Positions 1-12,200 of a stretch of 64,000 nt of DNA are shown in pieces. Both the position numbers and the translations under genes were made by a program. The first letter of the stretch is position 1; each line of letters starts with the position of its first letter. The DNA comes from Nematostella vectensis (Eukaryota > Cnidaria > Anthozoa > Actiniaria > Edwardsiidae). The stretch covers positions 11,495,719 to 11,559,718 of the forward strand of contig NC_064046.1 in the NCBI RefSeq assembly GCF_932526225.1, read 5' to 3'. The notes under the pieces were generated by a model. That model worked only from the letters and a program-made list of their open reading frames with translations, was not told the origin of the DNA and did not search any database.

Positions 1-147
1 CGAACCTCCAAGAGATATCAAATTCCCAAGCTTTTAGGAGCCCAATATATATGGAGATCACACATGTTCTGTGGAATAAGACTTACGCTAGTAGGAACAC
101 TTTAGAATGGTAGGAATACAATTTTCATATGTAGAAGAAGTGCTTAC

Positions 148-930
148 ATTTGCATTCAGAGTTCCGTTGTCTGCAAATGGGAACGCTGTCTCTCCTCCTT
201 CTTCAACGTCATTCAAAAAGTAAAGAATTGTGATGTATCTGAAGGGGGAAAACGTGGAGTAGTAATGAGATTCAAACCTTTTTACTTCCTTCATTGTGTA
301 TTAAGAATATTTTTGTCGATTTTGTTATCATGCGCATGACAAGAAATAAAGATGGCTCGGGTGTCCTGTGGCGAAGCGACGAGCGCCTAATGCGAGGGGC
401 TGAGTACGAGCGTAACGCACTACAATAAGCCTTCCACTCGGCCTCTCCTCTTTAATTTGTCACATTTGTTCGCCACAGGGCATCTAGATTTTTTTTTCCT
501 CAATCGAATTCCCCAACACCTTGGGCTGCCTGTGTTGTAGGCTGGGCACTCCCCTAAATATGAGAACAATACCTGCAAAGTTTACATTTTCCCGAGTGAA
601 GCTTGCCGGGATCGCTGACATAGGTCTGATGGCAGCACGTGACTTCCGGTTGTGTGTGCGTTTCGGTGTCGTAGTGTGTGTGGTAATGGCCACCAACGTT
701 ATAATGCACCACCTTGCAAAAGAGAGAGACACCCATGAATATTCAGCATAGCATTATATTTATTCTTGAAATTAGCAGTGATGGTGATTGTGATGGTAGA
801 CGAAGACAATGGCGATCAAATGTACGACGACGGCAATGATAATGACGAGATATGACATTCAGATGACGATGATGTCCAAGATGACGGTTTTAGTGATGAC
901 GATTCCGTGATGATGATATGATAACAATAT

Positions 931-975
<45 letters not shown>

Positions 976-1005
976 CGACGACGACGACGATGATGATGAT
1001 GATGG

Positions 1006-1057
<52 letters not shown>

Positions 1058-4000
1058 ATCAATTAACTATATTTTTACCTGAAGATATTCACTACCGTAA
1101 ATGATTTCCTTCGAGAGCTTAGTCAGTGCTCTAACTCTGAAATAAGGGCGTAAAAAAGTTAAGTAAGACCACTATCGTATATTATTGTCTCTGCACATAT
1201 AATTGTAATAAGGAATGGCCGAAGATCATCCTATGGGATGATCCCATAGGATAAAATGATCTTCGGCCATCTTATCCTCCCCTCCCTCCAGTCATGCTCT
1301 TCTCCGGGTATCCCAAAGGAGAATCCCATGGCATAGGAGGAAATCGTACGGAGGGGGATGGGGGTATGAGAAAAAGACCGAAACTTAGACCCACAATATA
1401 CGGGGCCCAAAGACGTCGCGCTATTATTCTTGTACCCCCCTTCCCCCAAGGTCATGTTCTTAATCCAAGTACACTGGACTGGAGTTTTGTCCGAGTACCT
1501 ACTCCCCCACTGTCATGCTTTTCTACGAGTTCCTACTCCCCCACTATCATGCTCTTCTCCGAGTACCTACTCCCCCACTGTCATGCTCTTCTCCGAGTAC
1601 CTACTCCCCCACTGTCATGCTCTTCTCCGAGTACCTACTCCCCCACTGTCATGCTCTTCTCCGAGTACCTACCCCCCCACTGTCATGCTCTTCTCCGAGT
1701 ACCTACTCCCCCACTGTCATGCTCTTCTCCGAGTACCTACTCCCCCACTGTCATGCTCTTCTCCGAGTATCTACCCCCCCACTGTCATGCTATTCTCCGA
1801 GTACCTACTCCCCCACTGTCATGCTACTCCGAGTACATACCCCCCCCCCACTGTCATTCTATTCTCCGAGTACCTACTCCCCCACTGTCATTCTCTTCCC
1901 CAAGTACCTACCCCCCCACTGTCATGCTCTTCTCCGAGTACCTCCCCCCCACTGTCATGCTCTTCTCCGAGTACCTCCCCCCCCCACTGTCATCTTTTCT
2001 CCGAGTACCTCCCCCCCCCACTGTCATATTTTCTCCGAGTACCCCTCCCTCCACTGTCATGCTCTTATAAAAGTACCTCCTCCCCCCTTGGAGGAACACA
2101 TGCATTACCTTTCCAGTAGTCGAGCAAGCACGGTGTCGCTGTCTTTCTGGTTCAGCCACTGCTGGTCGCTAAACCGCTGTCGATGCTTCGGGTGACGACG
2201 AGTTAACTCGTATAAAAACCCGTCTAGTAGCATGCTATTCATCGAGTCAAACTCTTCTCGGGTTATCACGTCTACGTTATTACAAAACAGCTCTTCAGTT
2301 AACCAAACGTAGGCACATTATAAGATTGATTTCAAAAACAAGTCAAGACATAAATGATGGAAATAGTAATAAAAGATGTGGTATGAATAAGTATGAACTC
2401 AAGACGGAGTAAAGGGTACAAGGAATGAAGGAACAGCAGTACGTACCGACCCCCCCAACCCTGAATTTCTTTAAACGCAGTTTTTATCTGAAGCGCTTAC
2501 AAACTGCTTTCTCATATGCTTAATGTATTAATTTGTACCTCCTCTCCCTCTGCCGTCCAAAAATACATGAATATGTTGTTTTTTTTGCTTACCGTCGTTT
2601 AACTCTGTCATGTTCAGTCTGGTGAAACTGAGAAAATAAAAGAAAATGTATATTGGGTAATGCATGGGTCATTGTTATTTGGAAAGGTTCAAAAGTTTTG
2701 TTCGTAAGAATAAAGACAATTGTTCAGTTTTCGGCGAACAAGGATAACTGGTTAGATGACAACACCAGAGAGTAAACTGTACTGCAATTCCCAATATCCT
2801 GTGAACTCTCTTAAAAATTTTTTTAACCGCTAAACGGCTTCCCTGCTTCGGTCATTATAATATTGCCTGGAATGAAAACGGATTCCTGGGCGAGCAAGCA
2901 TTTTTTTGTGCGTCCAGCTTTTTTAGGACAATGTGTGTCGTTACAGCCTGTGAGACTCTACACTTTAAATCGCATGATTTATGATTTTTAAACGCTATAT
3001 TTAGGTTTGAGACCACTATAAACGATGCCTGTGCCAAAGAAAAATCACAGTATTTTCTAAAACCCAAGGCCCCAAAACATCTTAGATGCGTGCAGTTCAA
3101 TGTTGCTTGCTTTTGTTACCATATGCACGTGTCGCCCCATGACAGGTAATCCGGAATCCGGAATCCATGAAAAAATGAGATATGGGATCCGGAATCCATG
3201 AAAAAATGAGATATGGAATCCGGAATCCATGAAAAAATGAGATATGGAATCCGGAATCCATAAAAAAATGAGATATGGAATCCGGAATCCATGCTGCTGG
3301 AATCCGGAATCCACGAGAAAAAACCCACATGGAATCCGGAATCCACACACTAGGATCCGGAATCCAGAACCCTATTGGAGAACCTGTCATGGGGCGACAC
3401 GTGCGTGACTTGAAAAAGAAGAACAAAGGCTAAAGGCAGCAATGTAGACCTAGGTCATTTAAGTGTGTGCACATGGTGATGACATCACCTTTTCCAAGAG
3501 AGGCAAGCGCGAAAAAGACATATTTTTCATTGTACATCTCATCAGCGAGCTGTGCGTGGCGTAACCGACTAAGACAGGCCTGGGATCCTGGTTATTGCCT
3601 CCCCATTAATGCGTTGGTACCTCAGGTTCCTTTGTGTTGTACAACTCGCTCGATAGCGGCGCTGGGGCCGAAATCTCCAGCCTAGCCGTAAAGCTTTATG
3701 CTGCCATACGGTGTTTCGTCGCATGTCTGGGAGTATGGTCTGTTTTTTTCTCATTTAACCGAATTTGGACGAGGTTCGATTCTCTTTTTTTTTTTACTGT
3801 TTACCAGTTACAATTCCATATTCCTTGCTATCATTGCTCCCCTTTGCCCCCCCTCCTTTTGGTCAAGTCCTTATTCCTTGCTACCATTGCTCCCCTTTGC
3901 CCCCCACCCCCTCCTTTTGGTCAAGTCCATATTCCTTTGCTCATTTTGCTCCCATCTTTTCTTCGTTGTTCGACCAAGTCCATCCTTTGATCACCTTCGC

Positions 4001-7000
4001 TCCCCTTTTCTCATCCTTTTTCGGATATTTTAATTTGTATTTATCAAATACAGATATAACGTTTAATACGGCATTCAAGATTGATAATGAGAAATTTCCG
4101 AGAGTAATGGAATAAAGTAAAATACAAAGCACAGGCTCACCGTTTGAATTTGGTCCACATAAAAAAAAAAAAATAAAAAATGCTTGATCACCCATGCTGC
4201 TGGGAACAAGAGTAAAAAAAATGCAACCCCGTTCCTATTATAGGCATGGTATATCCGACATTAAAGAACAGAAACAGATTCAAGGCACTTCCTTGATCAG
4301 CTTCTTGCAAGGGGTGGCGTGATTGGAAACCATTTCAGTGCTGGCAAAGGAAACGCTTCCCAGGGATGACGATTTTGATGAGGCATTTTTTTAACCATAA
4401 GTAAATAGTTCACAGAACATTAAAAATTTTGCCATATCCGAATTGCTGTATACTTACATTTGACGAATTTCGTCTTCTTCTAAGTACAAGTATCTCTGTA
4501 TCTGAGCAAACTTAACTATCTGTTGAAGAAAAGGGTGCAAATTCGTAAAAATTCGACGGTCGTTATAATTTATTATAATCCTATCCGGTTTAGCATTTGC
4601 GATATGAGTGCTTTTTTTTTTGCTGTCGATATAAAAAAACGGATACTTGATATTAGCTTCCCTAGAAACATCGCGGTCATGCTAATGGTCAGTACTACCA
4701 CCCCCTCGTTTATTTACTGTCACTTTCGAAAGGGAGTGGGGGGGGGGGGGTACGCATGCAATGGTTATTATGCTAAAAATTCTTCATTAGGGAAATTTTA
4801 GGTAGGGCTGGGGATGGGGGAGGGGGGGGGGTTCAAGCAACCTTACACCCACCTCAAGCATAGCCACACCCCCTGCTACCGCCCTGTTAGGTCATGACTG
4901 GCTTACCTCAGGTACTGTGATCTTGCCATCCATGTTTTGATCCCAGCTTTTGTATTCGCCACGTGGTCCGCTAGCTTTACCTTTGACTGCAAGAAAGACT
5001 TTAACTTCAATTACATAGAACACAACTGCGGTTTAACGCAAGACTTCCTCTCAAAATATCACATTTGTTTGTAAAATAAACGGGACTGTGATTTGGGAGT
5101 GGTCATCAGCAAGTTTAAAACGTAAGAGATAGCAAAATCAAATATTTTGTTAAGTTTTTTTAAAACAAGCCGCATCGCGTGACATTTTACATGTATACAT
5201 GTTGTTTTGTAAAGAAATTAACTATTCTCTTGTCAAATGAGTTCGAGACACATTTTCATCACCGTGCTACGGCCTCCTCCCCCCCCCCCCCCCCTCCCCC
5301 CATCCACACACACAAATACAAGACAATTACAACTTACGGTCAGACGTGAACTCCCAGGTCTCAAGCTTCGTAAGCCCCCCTCTCGCCATGCTGCTGAACA
5401 TGCCAATCTGATTGGCTAGCGATATGATATGATCACACTCCTCGCTTGACAGAAAATCGGGGATTTCTGCAAAAACAAAGCTCAAGCTTAGGTATCAGTC
5501 TTTCACTCAGACATTACTTTTTTTGTTTGGAAAAGGCCGTGATGAAATATTCGGCATCCCACACTTTTTTGCGCGCCCCATTTTCTTTCGGCTAATAAAT
5601 GGATACGATAGGTTAGCAGGTACTGTAAAGAGTCAAATGGTGATGATAATCATGATGGTAGTGGTGGTGATGGAGATGATGATGATGATAATGATTATGA
5701 TTATGTAGGTAGGTGGTAATGGAGTTATCAAGTCACGTTAGTGATTTGATTGCTAATCACTTATAATTATAAAGTTGATGATTTGATGACGATAAAAAGG
5801 GTGACGACGATGATTATGATGATGATGATTAGCATCAAAGCCAATAAAGCTCCTTACCAAACAACAATGGACGCATTGCCCGAGTAATTAGTGTTCTCCT
5901 CCCATCGTCGCCAAGATCGACCTCTTGTGTGTGGCCAACCTATGCACCGGGAAACAATATGAGTCTTGCATATCACATCAGACACAGTCTAGTAATTACC
6001 ACCAAAGGAAGCAATGTCCCGTCCCCTCCCCTGTCATATTGAACTGTTGTAGCCCTAGTTCCCTGTGTCGGGAGAAAAAAGCAAAAAGCTTCGCTCTTCA
6101 ATTTTAAAAGTTGTCAGCCGCCATCCTAGCCCATTCTAACCCATCCCAGCCCATCCCAACCCATCCCAGCCCATCCCATCCCAGCCCATCCCATCCCATC
6201 CCATCCCATCCCATCCCATCCCATCCCAGCCCATCCTAGCCCATCCTAGCCTAGGCCCATTTCCATCGGCCTTTAAGGAGAATCTTTGTTTTAGATGGCT
6301 CGAGATTTCTTCATATAAAGGCATGGCTGGTAAGGACTCTAATTTGCTAAACTACTAAAAGCGTCGGAAACTAAAACTTATAATATTCTACTAAGAGTAG
6401 AATCTCGCTTTCTAATGCTCGCTATCTAACGCTAAAGGAATCAAAACCAAAATCAGCTCGAATCATCTGGGGGTAATGGGACTAGCGGGGCTCTTTATTG
6501 TGTATCATAACAGTTGCGTTACAGGTGTAGTAACGTCACGCAAAACATCGTGACAACCCTTTTCAATGACATTCAATTATCAAAAATATAATCGCATAGT
6601 TAGATTTATATTTGTCAAATGAAAGATTGGCCAGCTAGTTCAGCTAGGTTATGGTACTTATGTAGGCCTCTATATTTTCACACACAGAAGTATACCCTGT
6701 ATAATGAATATCACGAAAGCCACATATTATTCCTTCACACCGTCAAGCCGTGTAAGTCCTTTTCAAATATACCCTATATAATGAATATCACAAAAAGCAA
6801 TACATTATTCCTTCACACCGTCAAACCGTGTAAGTCCTTTTCAAATATACCCTATATAATGAATATCACAAAAAGCAATACATTCTACCTTCACACCGTC
6901 TAGCCGTGTAAGTCCTTGCTTTCTTCCAATCATCAGAGGGCCATCGTTAGCATCACACGCTCCGTCGTCACAAACGTGCTTAGGAGGTTCCGAATAGTGT

Positions 7001-7095
7001 GCCCTTGGATCGCTATACAAGTTACTAGTGGCTTCAGAGACATATATCAATACAATTAAACCAACCAGGAAAAAATATATAGCGCCTGTACCCAT
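148..7095 (-). CDS. P4HTM-like: P4HTM-like prolyl 4-hydroxylase, paralogue A (3' end outside window)
   Basis: Exons read on the minus strand: 6889-7095, 5858-5939, 5338-5466, 4907-4986, 4458-4519, 2593-2618, 2109-2271, 1079-1136, 573-712, 148-238. Phases join to 346 codons; the final exon, with the distal His and 2-oxoglutarate Lys, lies left of base 1. The protein begins with a hydrophobic leader (residues 1-22), then a Cys-containing segment, an EF-hand loop in exon 4 (DQNMDGKITVPE) and the double-stranded beta-helix of a 2OG-Fe(II) dioxygenase. The iron ligands HxD are His282 and Asp284 (HTHYD), and VEEGGETAFP follows in exon 10. The family hydroxylates prolyl residues in the ER; the substrate here is unknown. 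The 26-nt exon 6 is shorter than in B and C (38 and 35 nt) and is the least certain exon. Introns hold a TGA microsatellite, a 34-bp minisatellite, an inverted-repeat element and duplicated exon edges. Confidence 0.85.
931..1058. repeat. (TGA)n microsatellite
   Basis: Nearly uninterrupted TGA/CGA triplets in the intron between exons 8 and 9 of paralogue A. The poly-Ser frame on the minus strand is an artefact. Confidence 0.95.
1215..1270. repeat. Perfect-arm hairpin in paralogue A intron
   Basis: Outer arms ATGGCCGAAGATCAT and its reverse complement enclose inner arms CCTATGGGAT/ATCCCATAGG; only a few bases are unpaired. Confidence 0.8.
1488..2075. repeat. 34-bp minisatellite, about 17 copies
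   Basis: Unit contains CCCCCACTGTCATGCTCTTC followed by TCCGAGTACCTACT. Copies decay rightward in length and sequence. 34 is not a multiple of three, so all three plus frames stay open for 200 or more codons without being genes. It ends about 35 bp before exon 7 of paralogue A. Confidence 0.95.
2985..3616 (+). repeat. Dispersed repeat family D, copy 1
   Basis: Shares many blocks with 25390-25832, for example CTGTGCGTGGC, AACCGACTAAGACAGG and GGATCCTGGTTATTGCCTCC in the same order. This copy is interrupted by the inverted-repeat insertion at 3132-3397. Its nature is unknown. Confidence 0.8.
3132..3397. mobile_element. Small TIR element with 6-bp target duplication, filled with a 30-bp repeat
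   Basis: Ends are perfect inverted repeats (TCGCCCCATGACAGGT and its complement) flanked by CACGTG on both sides (3126-3131 and 3398-3403). The interior is a tandem repeat around GGAATCCGGAATCCATGAAA with about five full copies. The related repeat near 25600 has a single CACGTG at the matching place, so it represents the empty site. Confidence 0.75.
5639..5832. repeat. Imperfect GAT/TGA-rich microsatellite
   Basis: Interrupted GATGAT and GATTAT runs in intron 2 of paralogue A, just left of exon 2. Confidence 0.7.
6124..6250. repeat. (CCCAT)n pentanucleotide repeat
   Basis: Tandem CCCAT/CCCAGC units in intron 1 of paralogue A. Confidence 0.9.
6655..6905. repeat. 78-bp tandem duplication over the exon 1 donor of paralogue A
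   Basis: The last 20 or so bases of exon 1 (CACACCGTC...CCGTGTAAGTCC on plus) recur at about 6735 and 6813 with exact 78-bp spacing, each with the same flanking intron sequence. The extra copies read AAGGAATAA where the used donor reads AAG|GTAGAATG, so they lack a donor. Confidence 0.8.
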
Positions 7096-8124
7096 TTTGA
7101 TGCGACCGTAACAGATTCGGTTACTACAGATGTAGAGACAAGGTTTTTATTGTTGACTTTATTGAATTATTAATCTTGTATGGCTATTTATCGGCTGGTG
7201 GTATAGCCTTTTTCAAGACAACTGGTCCTAGTGTTGTCTTAACTTCAAGGCTAGCGGGTTTTCTAGGCATTTAAAATTAGTAAAATTACCAGACGCAGCT
7301 ATTATTGAAAAAAAAAAAAAAAAAAAAAAACAAGCGGCTTTTTTAAAGGGGCAGTGTCATGGTTAGAGCTTTGCAATAGCTGTCCGGCCCGAACACAAAG
7401 AATTACAGTCAAATTCTAATAATGACTTATGGGCCTTTGCTACATGTAGGAGACTAATCAAATTCAAAGGAAATGACCACAAACTGTCAATAATAACATA
7501 GTTTTCAATAAGATATTGCTTATTATTTCTTTATTTCAACAAGGTATTGACAGCTTAAAATTCAATTGTTTGAAGACAATTAAAAGCCTACAATTAACGT
7601 TGCCCCTTTAACATTATTCGTATAAACGTTCAGGAAAATTCGCCTGGGGTGTCGCTTTAATTTGACCGCCATTTTGCCGGAGCTCAGTTAAATTGATAAA
7701 CTGATTATTTACAAATCTCTTGGCGATCTCAGAAATAAACAAATAAAATAAATAGATTGACACTAAACGGCGGGCTTACAATGGACCGGTCATCATTTCA
7801 TTTATATACATTTTCTAATATAGCATTTTCTTGTACGAATAAGATGGGAATATTTATTTATGGGATTTTGTAAAATTAAATATGTAATTTTTCTCTAAAA
7901 GCCTTACTTTGTACTATATTCAGTTTTTTCTTAGAAATGGGAAGCCTCTTAGAGCCTCGGAAGAGTGTGGAATATCTAGAGAGATTCGGTGCACGATTCT
8001 GTAAGACGTTTATTAGGATATTGCCATACTGTGTACCCCCTCCCTCTCCCCCCATAGACACAAATCAGGTTTCTACGATCCCCTCACGAAAAAGGGGATC
8101 TGCGCCCCTGCCACACCCTTATCA
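7096..8124. other. Intergenic, upstream of paralogue A
   Basis: Presumed promoter region of paralogue A. It holds an A(20) tract at about 7308-7330 and AT-rich unique sequence. I see no TATA box at a convincing distance and no gene. Confidence 0.4.
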
Positions 8125-8415
8125 AGGAGGCATATCAATATTTGGGTGACCTTCATACCCTCTCGGCCGAACTCTTGGAGGCCTGGGTCTAAGGGCTTTT
8201 CAAGATCAGTGAGAAAAAGATTTGACCAAGCGATTAAGTTTTTTTAACAAATTTTGGCCGCAAGTCTCAAATTGACAGGAATCAGCATTTTTTACCATGT
8301 TTTGTGGAGATCCGGGAGCGGGAAAACTTTAGCCTTCTAAATATGGGCATTAATGCCCATGTAAGGCAATACATACGAAGGACACTATCCGTCGGGAATA
8401 TGTTTGATATGCACC
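8125..8415 (+). repeat. Dispersed repeat family X, copy 1
   Basis: Shares long similarity with 12876-13165: ATATCAATATTTGGGTGACC, CTTGGAGGCCTGGGTCT, AAAGATTTGACCAAG and CTCAAATTGACAGGAATCAG in the same order. Intergenic here. No ORF and no clear termini. Confidence 0.8.
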
Positions 8416-8775
8416 TTTTTTTTGAATATATCCCCTCTGGGAATTCACAACACGCCTTATTACTAAGAATCCCTCAGGGCAAATAAACACAGAGAGAAAA
8501 GACAGAAGTTATATTTGAATGGATTTTATTTTGTAAAATATTGTAAAGGTATAGCAACCACAGCGTCTGTTATCTCTTTGATCAGGCGATGGCTTTTCTC
8601 AAATGAAATGCCTTCATTCCTGTTTGCTAGATTTGCTTTTTGTCCCGCGCATATCTGATACGAGAAACCCCGCTTCATTCATAATTTCACCCTCCAAACA
8701 GACGGTCGTTTTTGTCGAACATTTGTTAATATATATCTTGTCGATAATGTCTTACTTTAAATGGGGACTTAAACA

Positions 8776-9180
8776 GCACACTAGCATACACACATCGGCA
8801 CCAGTAGGGCCAAGAAGTGAAGCTAGCACATTCTATTTCCCGTGCAGTTCGGCAACCATGGACAGCTGTTTTGTCCTCATTAGGACTCGTCAGCATGGCA
8901 TAGCCAGATAGCCGGTTTGCCTCAGTTAAACTTCATCGGCAATAAACTGCAGGGCGTCGTCGACTCGAAGTGCTTAAAACAACAGCTTAGATCCATGTGT
9001 CACGCATGACCTTTGCTATAGCCAAACTATCCTTGCGAGTATGTATACATAAATGTGGACTTTAAAAGCACACTAGCATACACACATTATTGGCACCAGT
9101 CGTGCCAAATACCAAATACCATTATTGGCCCAGTCGTGCCAAATACCAAATGCCAGATACCAAGTGTCGTGTCGGAGTCA
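8776..9180 (-). mobile_element. Degenerate retrozyme copy
   Basis: Diverged relative of the 357-bp unit at 46.6-47.6 kb. It starts with GCACACTAGCATACACAC at 8776 and repeats that block at 9068 (unit shortened to about 292 bp). It retains the hammerhead region and the following CTGCAGGGCG block. Confidence 0.75.
8850..8906 (-). ncRNA. Hammerhead ribozyme, type I, probably dead copy
   Basis: On the minus strand CTGACGA, stem II GTCC/GGAC with loop TAATGA, then AAAAC instead of GAAAC. The core G12 is A, which should abolish cleavage. Stem I CCATG/CATGG and the ACAGCTGTC segment are intact. Confidence 0.7.
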
Positions 9181-9268
9181 ATCAGCACTCCCCGCCACAA
9201 GCATAAGATAACACAATTATTCTACTTTAGATTCCTAATAAATAACATTCTACACAATTCTTCTAGAT

Positions 9269-12200
9269 TCAGTCCTTTTTAGATTTTTTCGACTTTTTCT
9301 TTGACTTTTTCGTCTTTTTGGTCGCCTTTTTCGATTTTTTAGAATTCTTCTTGACAAACTTCCCATGTGGAACTTCCTCAGGGTCTAGGTAGTCACTGGT
9401 CTCGTTAGCCGAGTCAGCTTCAGGGGCTGGGATCCAGTTATTGGCTATGTACTTTTCGCCCTTTCTGACGTCACATCCGCCATGTAATGAGTTGTCGTCA
9501 CGTACTCCCATCCAGCCCGTTTTTTCGTCACGCAGGAAGTTGTACCACATGATCGCTTTGCCTTTTTTTGGTTTGACAACAACCTTGGCAGAGTGGCAAA
9601 AGCGATTCAAGTTGTACAGGTCACCATCTCGTCTCTCGCGGAAATCCTAAAATTTCAAAAGAAGAAGTAAATAAAACGTAGTCACCAATTCGTGTTATAA
9701 TCAATAACTTTTTGTTGTGCTTTATTTGTGAATTTTGAAATCTGATTTGTGTCACCATTTTGAGTCTTATAGCCCAATCAGGCGAAGGCCATTGAACAAA
9801 AGACGTGCTTTCGCTAAATTTGTAACAGCAAATATCTGAGGAAAAGCCAAAGTACGGACCTAGCTACGCAAGGGCACGCTGTACGAAGCTGAGGTATCTT
9901 ACAAAATTCTTCAGCTATCGAAATAAAGGCTGTCGCTGTCGATCCGTGGACTAATGTGATTTTTAAACACCCCTCCAGGTTTTTGCAGTACTATATTAGT
10001 GTGAATGGTCCACGTATAGCCTCCTCCGCACGCAACTAATAATGAAAAGGACGGAAAGAATGGGTTACCTGTGGCGAAATTGCGGAGGAGGGATACTAAG
10101 GAGAAGTAGAGTTTGTCACTTCCGTTTTTTTGCCACAGGAAACCCAATCCTTTTTTTCTTTTTCTGGTCTTTGAGATGCCTGTGGAGGAGGTTAGTCCGC
10201 GTATCTAATTAGACGCTGTTAATACGGGGCACTGCATACTGACCGTCTCGTTAAAGTTGGGTACGTCCGCTACAGGGAATGCCGTCTCTCCTCCTTCCTC
10301 GACATCATTAAGGTAATAAAGGATGGTGATATACCTGACAGTGAAAATGACAGAGAATTGATTTTTCACTTTTTTTTTTCGTTTTCAAGGGGGGCTCGTC
10401 GAGTTTATTATATTTTTAGTATATGTTTAGTATATTTTTGTTATTTTTATCTGCGTTATCTATCTCTTTACTGCAATATTCAGACCACTTTGGTATATAT
10501 ATACACAAGGGTATTATATATGATTAATAATAAATCAATAAATAGACAAGTTTTTATACTGATTCTTTCCTATATATTAGTTCTTTCCTATTCTAAGCGT
10601 TCCTTTTCCATTCCATTCCTCCCTTTCATCCCTTCCATTCCCTTTTCGCGTATTCTTCCTTTCCTAATAATCCCTTCCCTTCCCTTCCCCTACCCTGTCG
10701 TGTCATTTGTACCTGCACAGACGGCAGAAGGGTACGCGTAGCAGGTTGAAGTGGCAACACGATGTCTCAGGAAAGTCTGATTTCCTTGTGCCGTCGTAGT
10801 GAGCGTTATAATGTCCACGTTTCTTGTACCCGACAACCTGCAGGGGCTCAGAGCCATATATGATCTCCTTTGACAGACGAGTTAGTTTTAAGATCCTGAA
10901 ATAAAAGAGAAAATAGTTATACGTTACCCTAACCGCCGCATATGCCTCACTCTCACTCGCATTCCCCCCACCCCTCCCACCCCTTCCCTTTGTTCTCTCT
11001 TTGTCTTCAGTGCCAGAAGAAGGGGTGAGGCTCTTGGGCACGAGCCCGCAATATTTAAATATACATATAAGGGAATGACCCGTGTGCGCTGGCTGAAACA
11101 TTTTACAAATGGTTCTGTATTGTTCCCTCTTCACAACCACCACCCAATATTTCGAGGCCTGCTACTGCTCCATTCCGCTCTCCTAACAATGCTGTCGATC
11201 TCTGAATCAGCCACACATAGATTTTTCTATTTAGCCACTTATGCCCTATCCCTTCCCCAGAGTAGCATCCCCTGATTCTCATCTACCTTGAAACCTTCTC
11301 ATCTTTCTTGAAATCCACACCTGGTCCTTATTTGATGTGTTGCCTTCCCCCTTCTCCTACCATGGACCCCACCTCATTCCCACGTACCTCTCTCATAGAA
11401 TCCTCAGAGTCTTATCTGCCTTTCGCCCCTGAGATAACCACACCTGGTCGCTGAAGCGGTCCTAATTTGGGGCGGATGTGTTTTATTCCCCCCTCCCCTA
11501 CCATGGACCCCACCTCATTCCCACGTACCTCTCTCGTAGAATCCTTAGATTCTTATCAGCCTTTCGCCCCTGAGATAACCACACCTGGTCGCTGAAGCGG
11601 TCCTGATTTGGGGCGGATGTGTTTTATTCCCCCCTCCCCTACCATGGACCCCACCTCATTCCCACGTACCTCTCTCGTAGAATCCTTAGATTCTTATCAG
11701 CCTTGCGCCCCTGGAATAGCCACACCTGGTCGCTGAAGCGGTCCTTGTGGTGGGGGTGATGCTCTTTAAGATTGTTCATGTACATGTCGATGTCCTGGGT
11801 GGGAAAGGTTTTCCACTCCTCGTAATCAATCACTCCTAAAACGGTGGCACAAAAAATATGATTGGATTTGAGATTAATATAGGGTTTCTGTAAATATTTT
11901 TCTACTTACCGTCATCTTTAAGTTCTTTGAGATCCAAGTTTTCGATCCTATGGTGAATGTATATTATAAGTATTTAGGCATCGGTATATTCACAACATTT
12001 CTTATCTATATTTCATATAATACGAATAGATTATATAGAAATTGGACTACAGGCGCTCGGTGCTTTCCCTCCCCCTTGACCTCATTCGATCGTTTCTTAT
12101 TCTTCTTGTTTCTTATAGAGGCTGTATGACGAGGTTCTTAAAATACGTCCTCTCGCGCGGAAAAGTAAAGATTAAGCGTTCAACTATCAGGTCCCAAACG

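Noticed and set aside
859..1062. Poly-serine open frame
   Set aside because: Translation of the TGA microsatellite.
1294..2195. Plus-strand open frames of 226-258 codons
   Set aside because: They are the 34-bp minisatellite read in three frames, inside an intron of paralogue A on the other strand.
3510..3560. CTGATGAG on the minus strand as a second hammerhead
   Set aside because: The following bases cannot form stem II before a GAAA core, so it is not a ribozyme.
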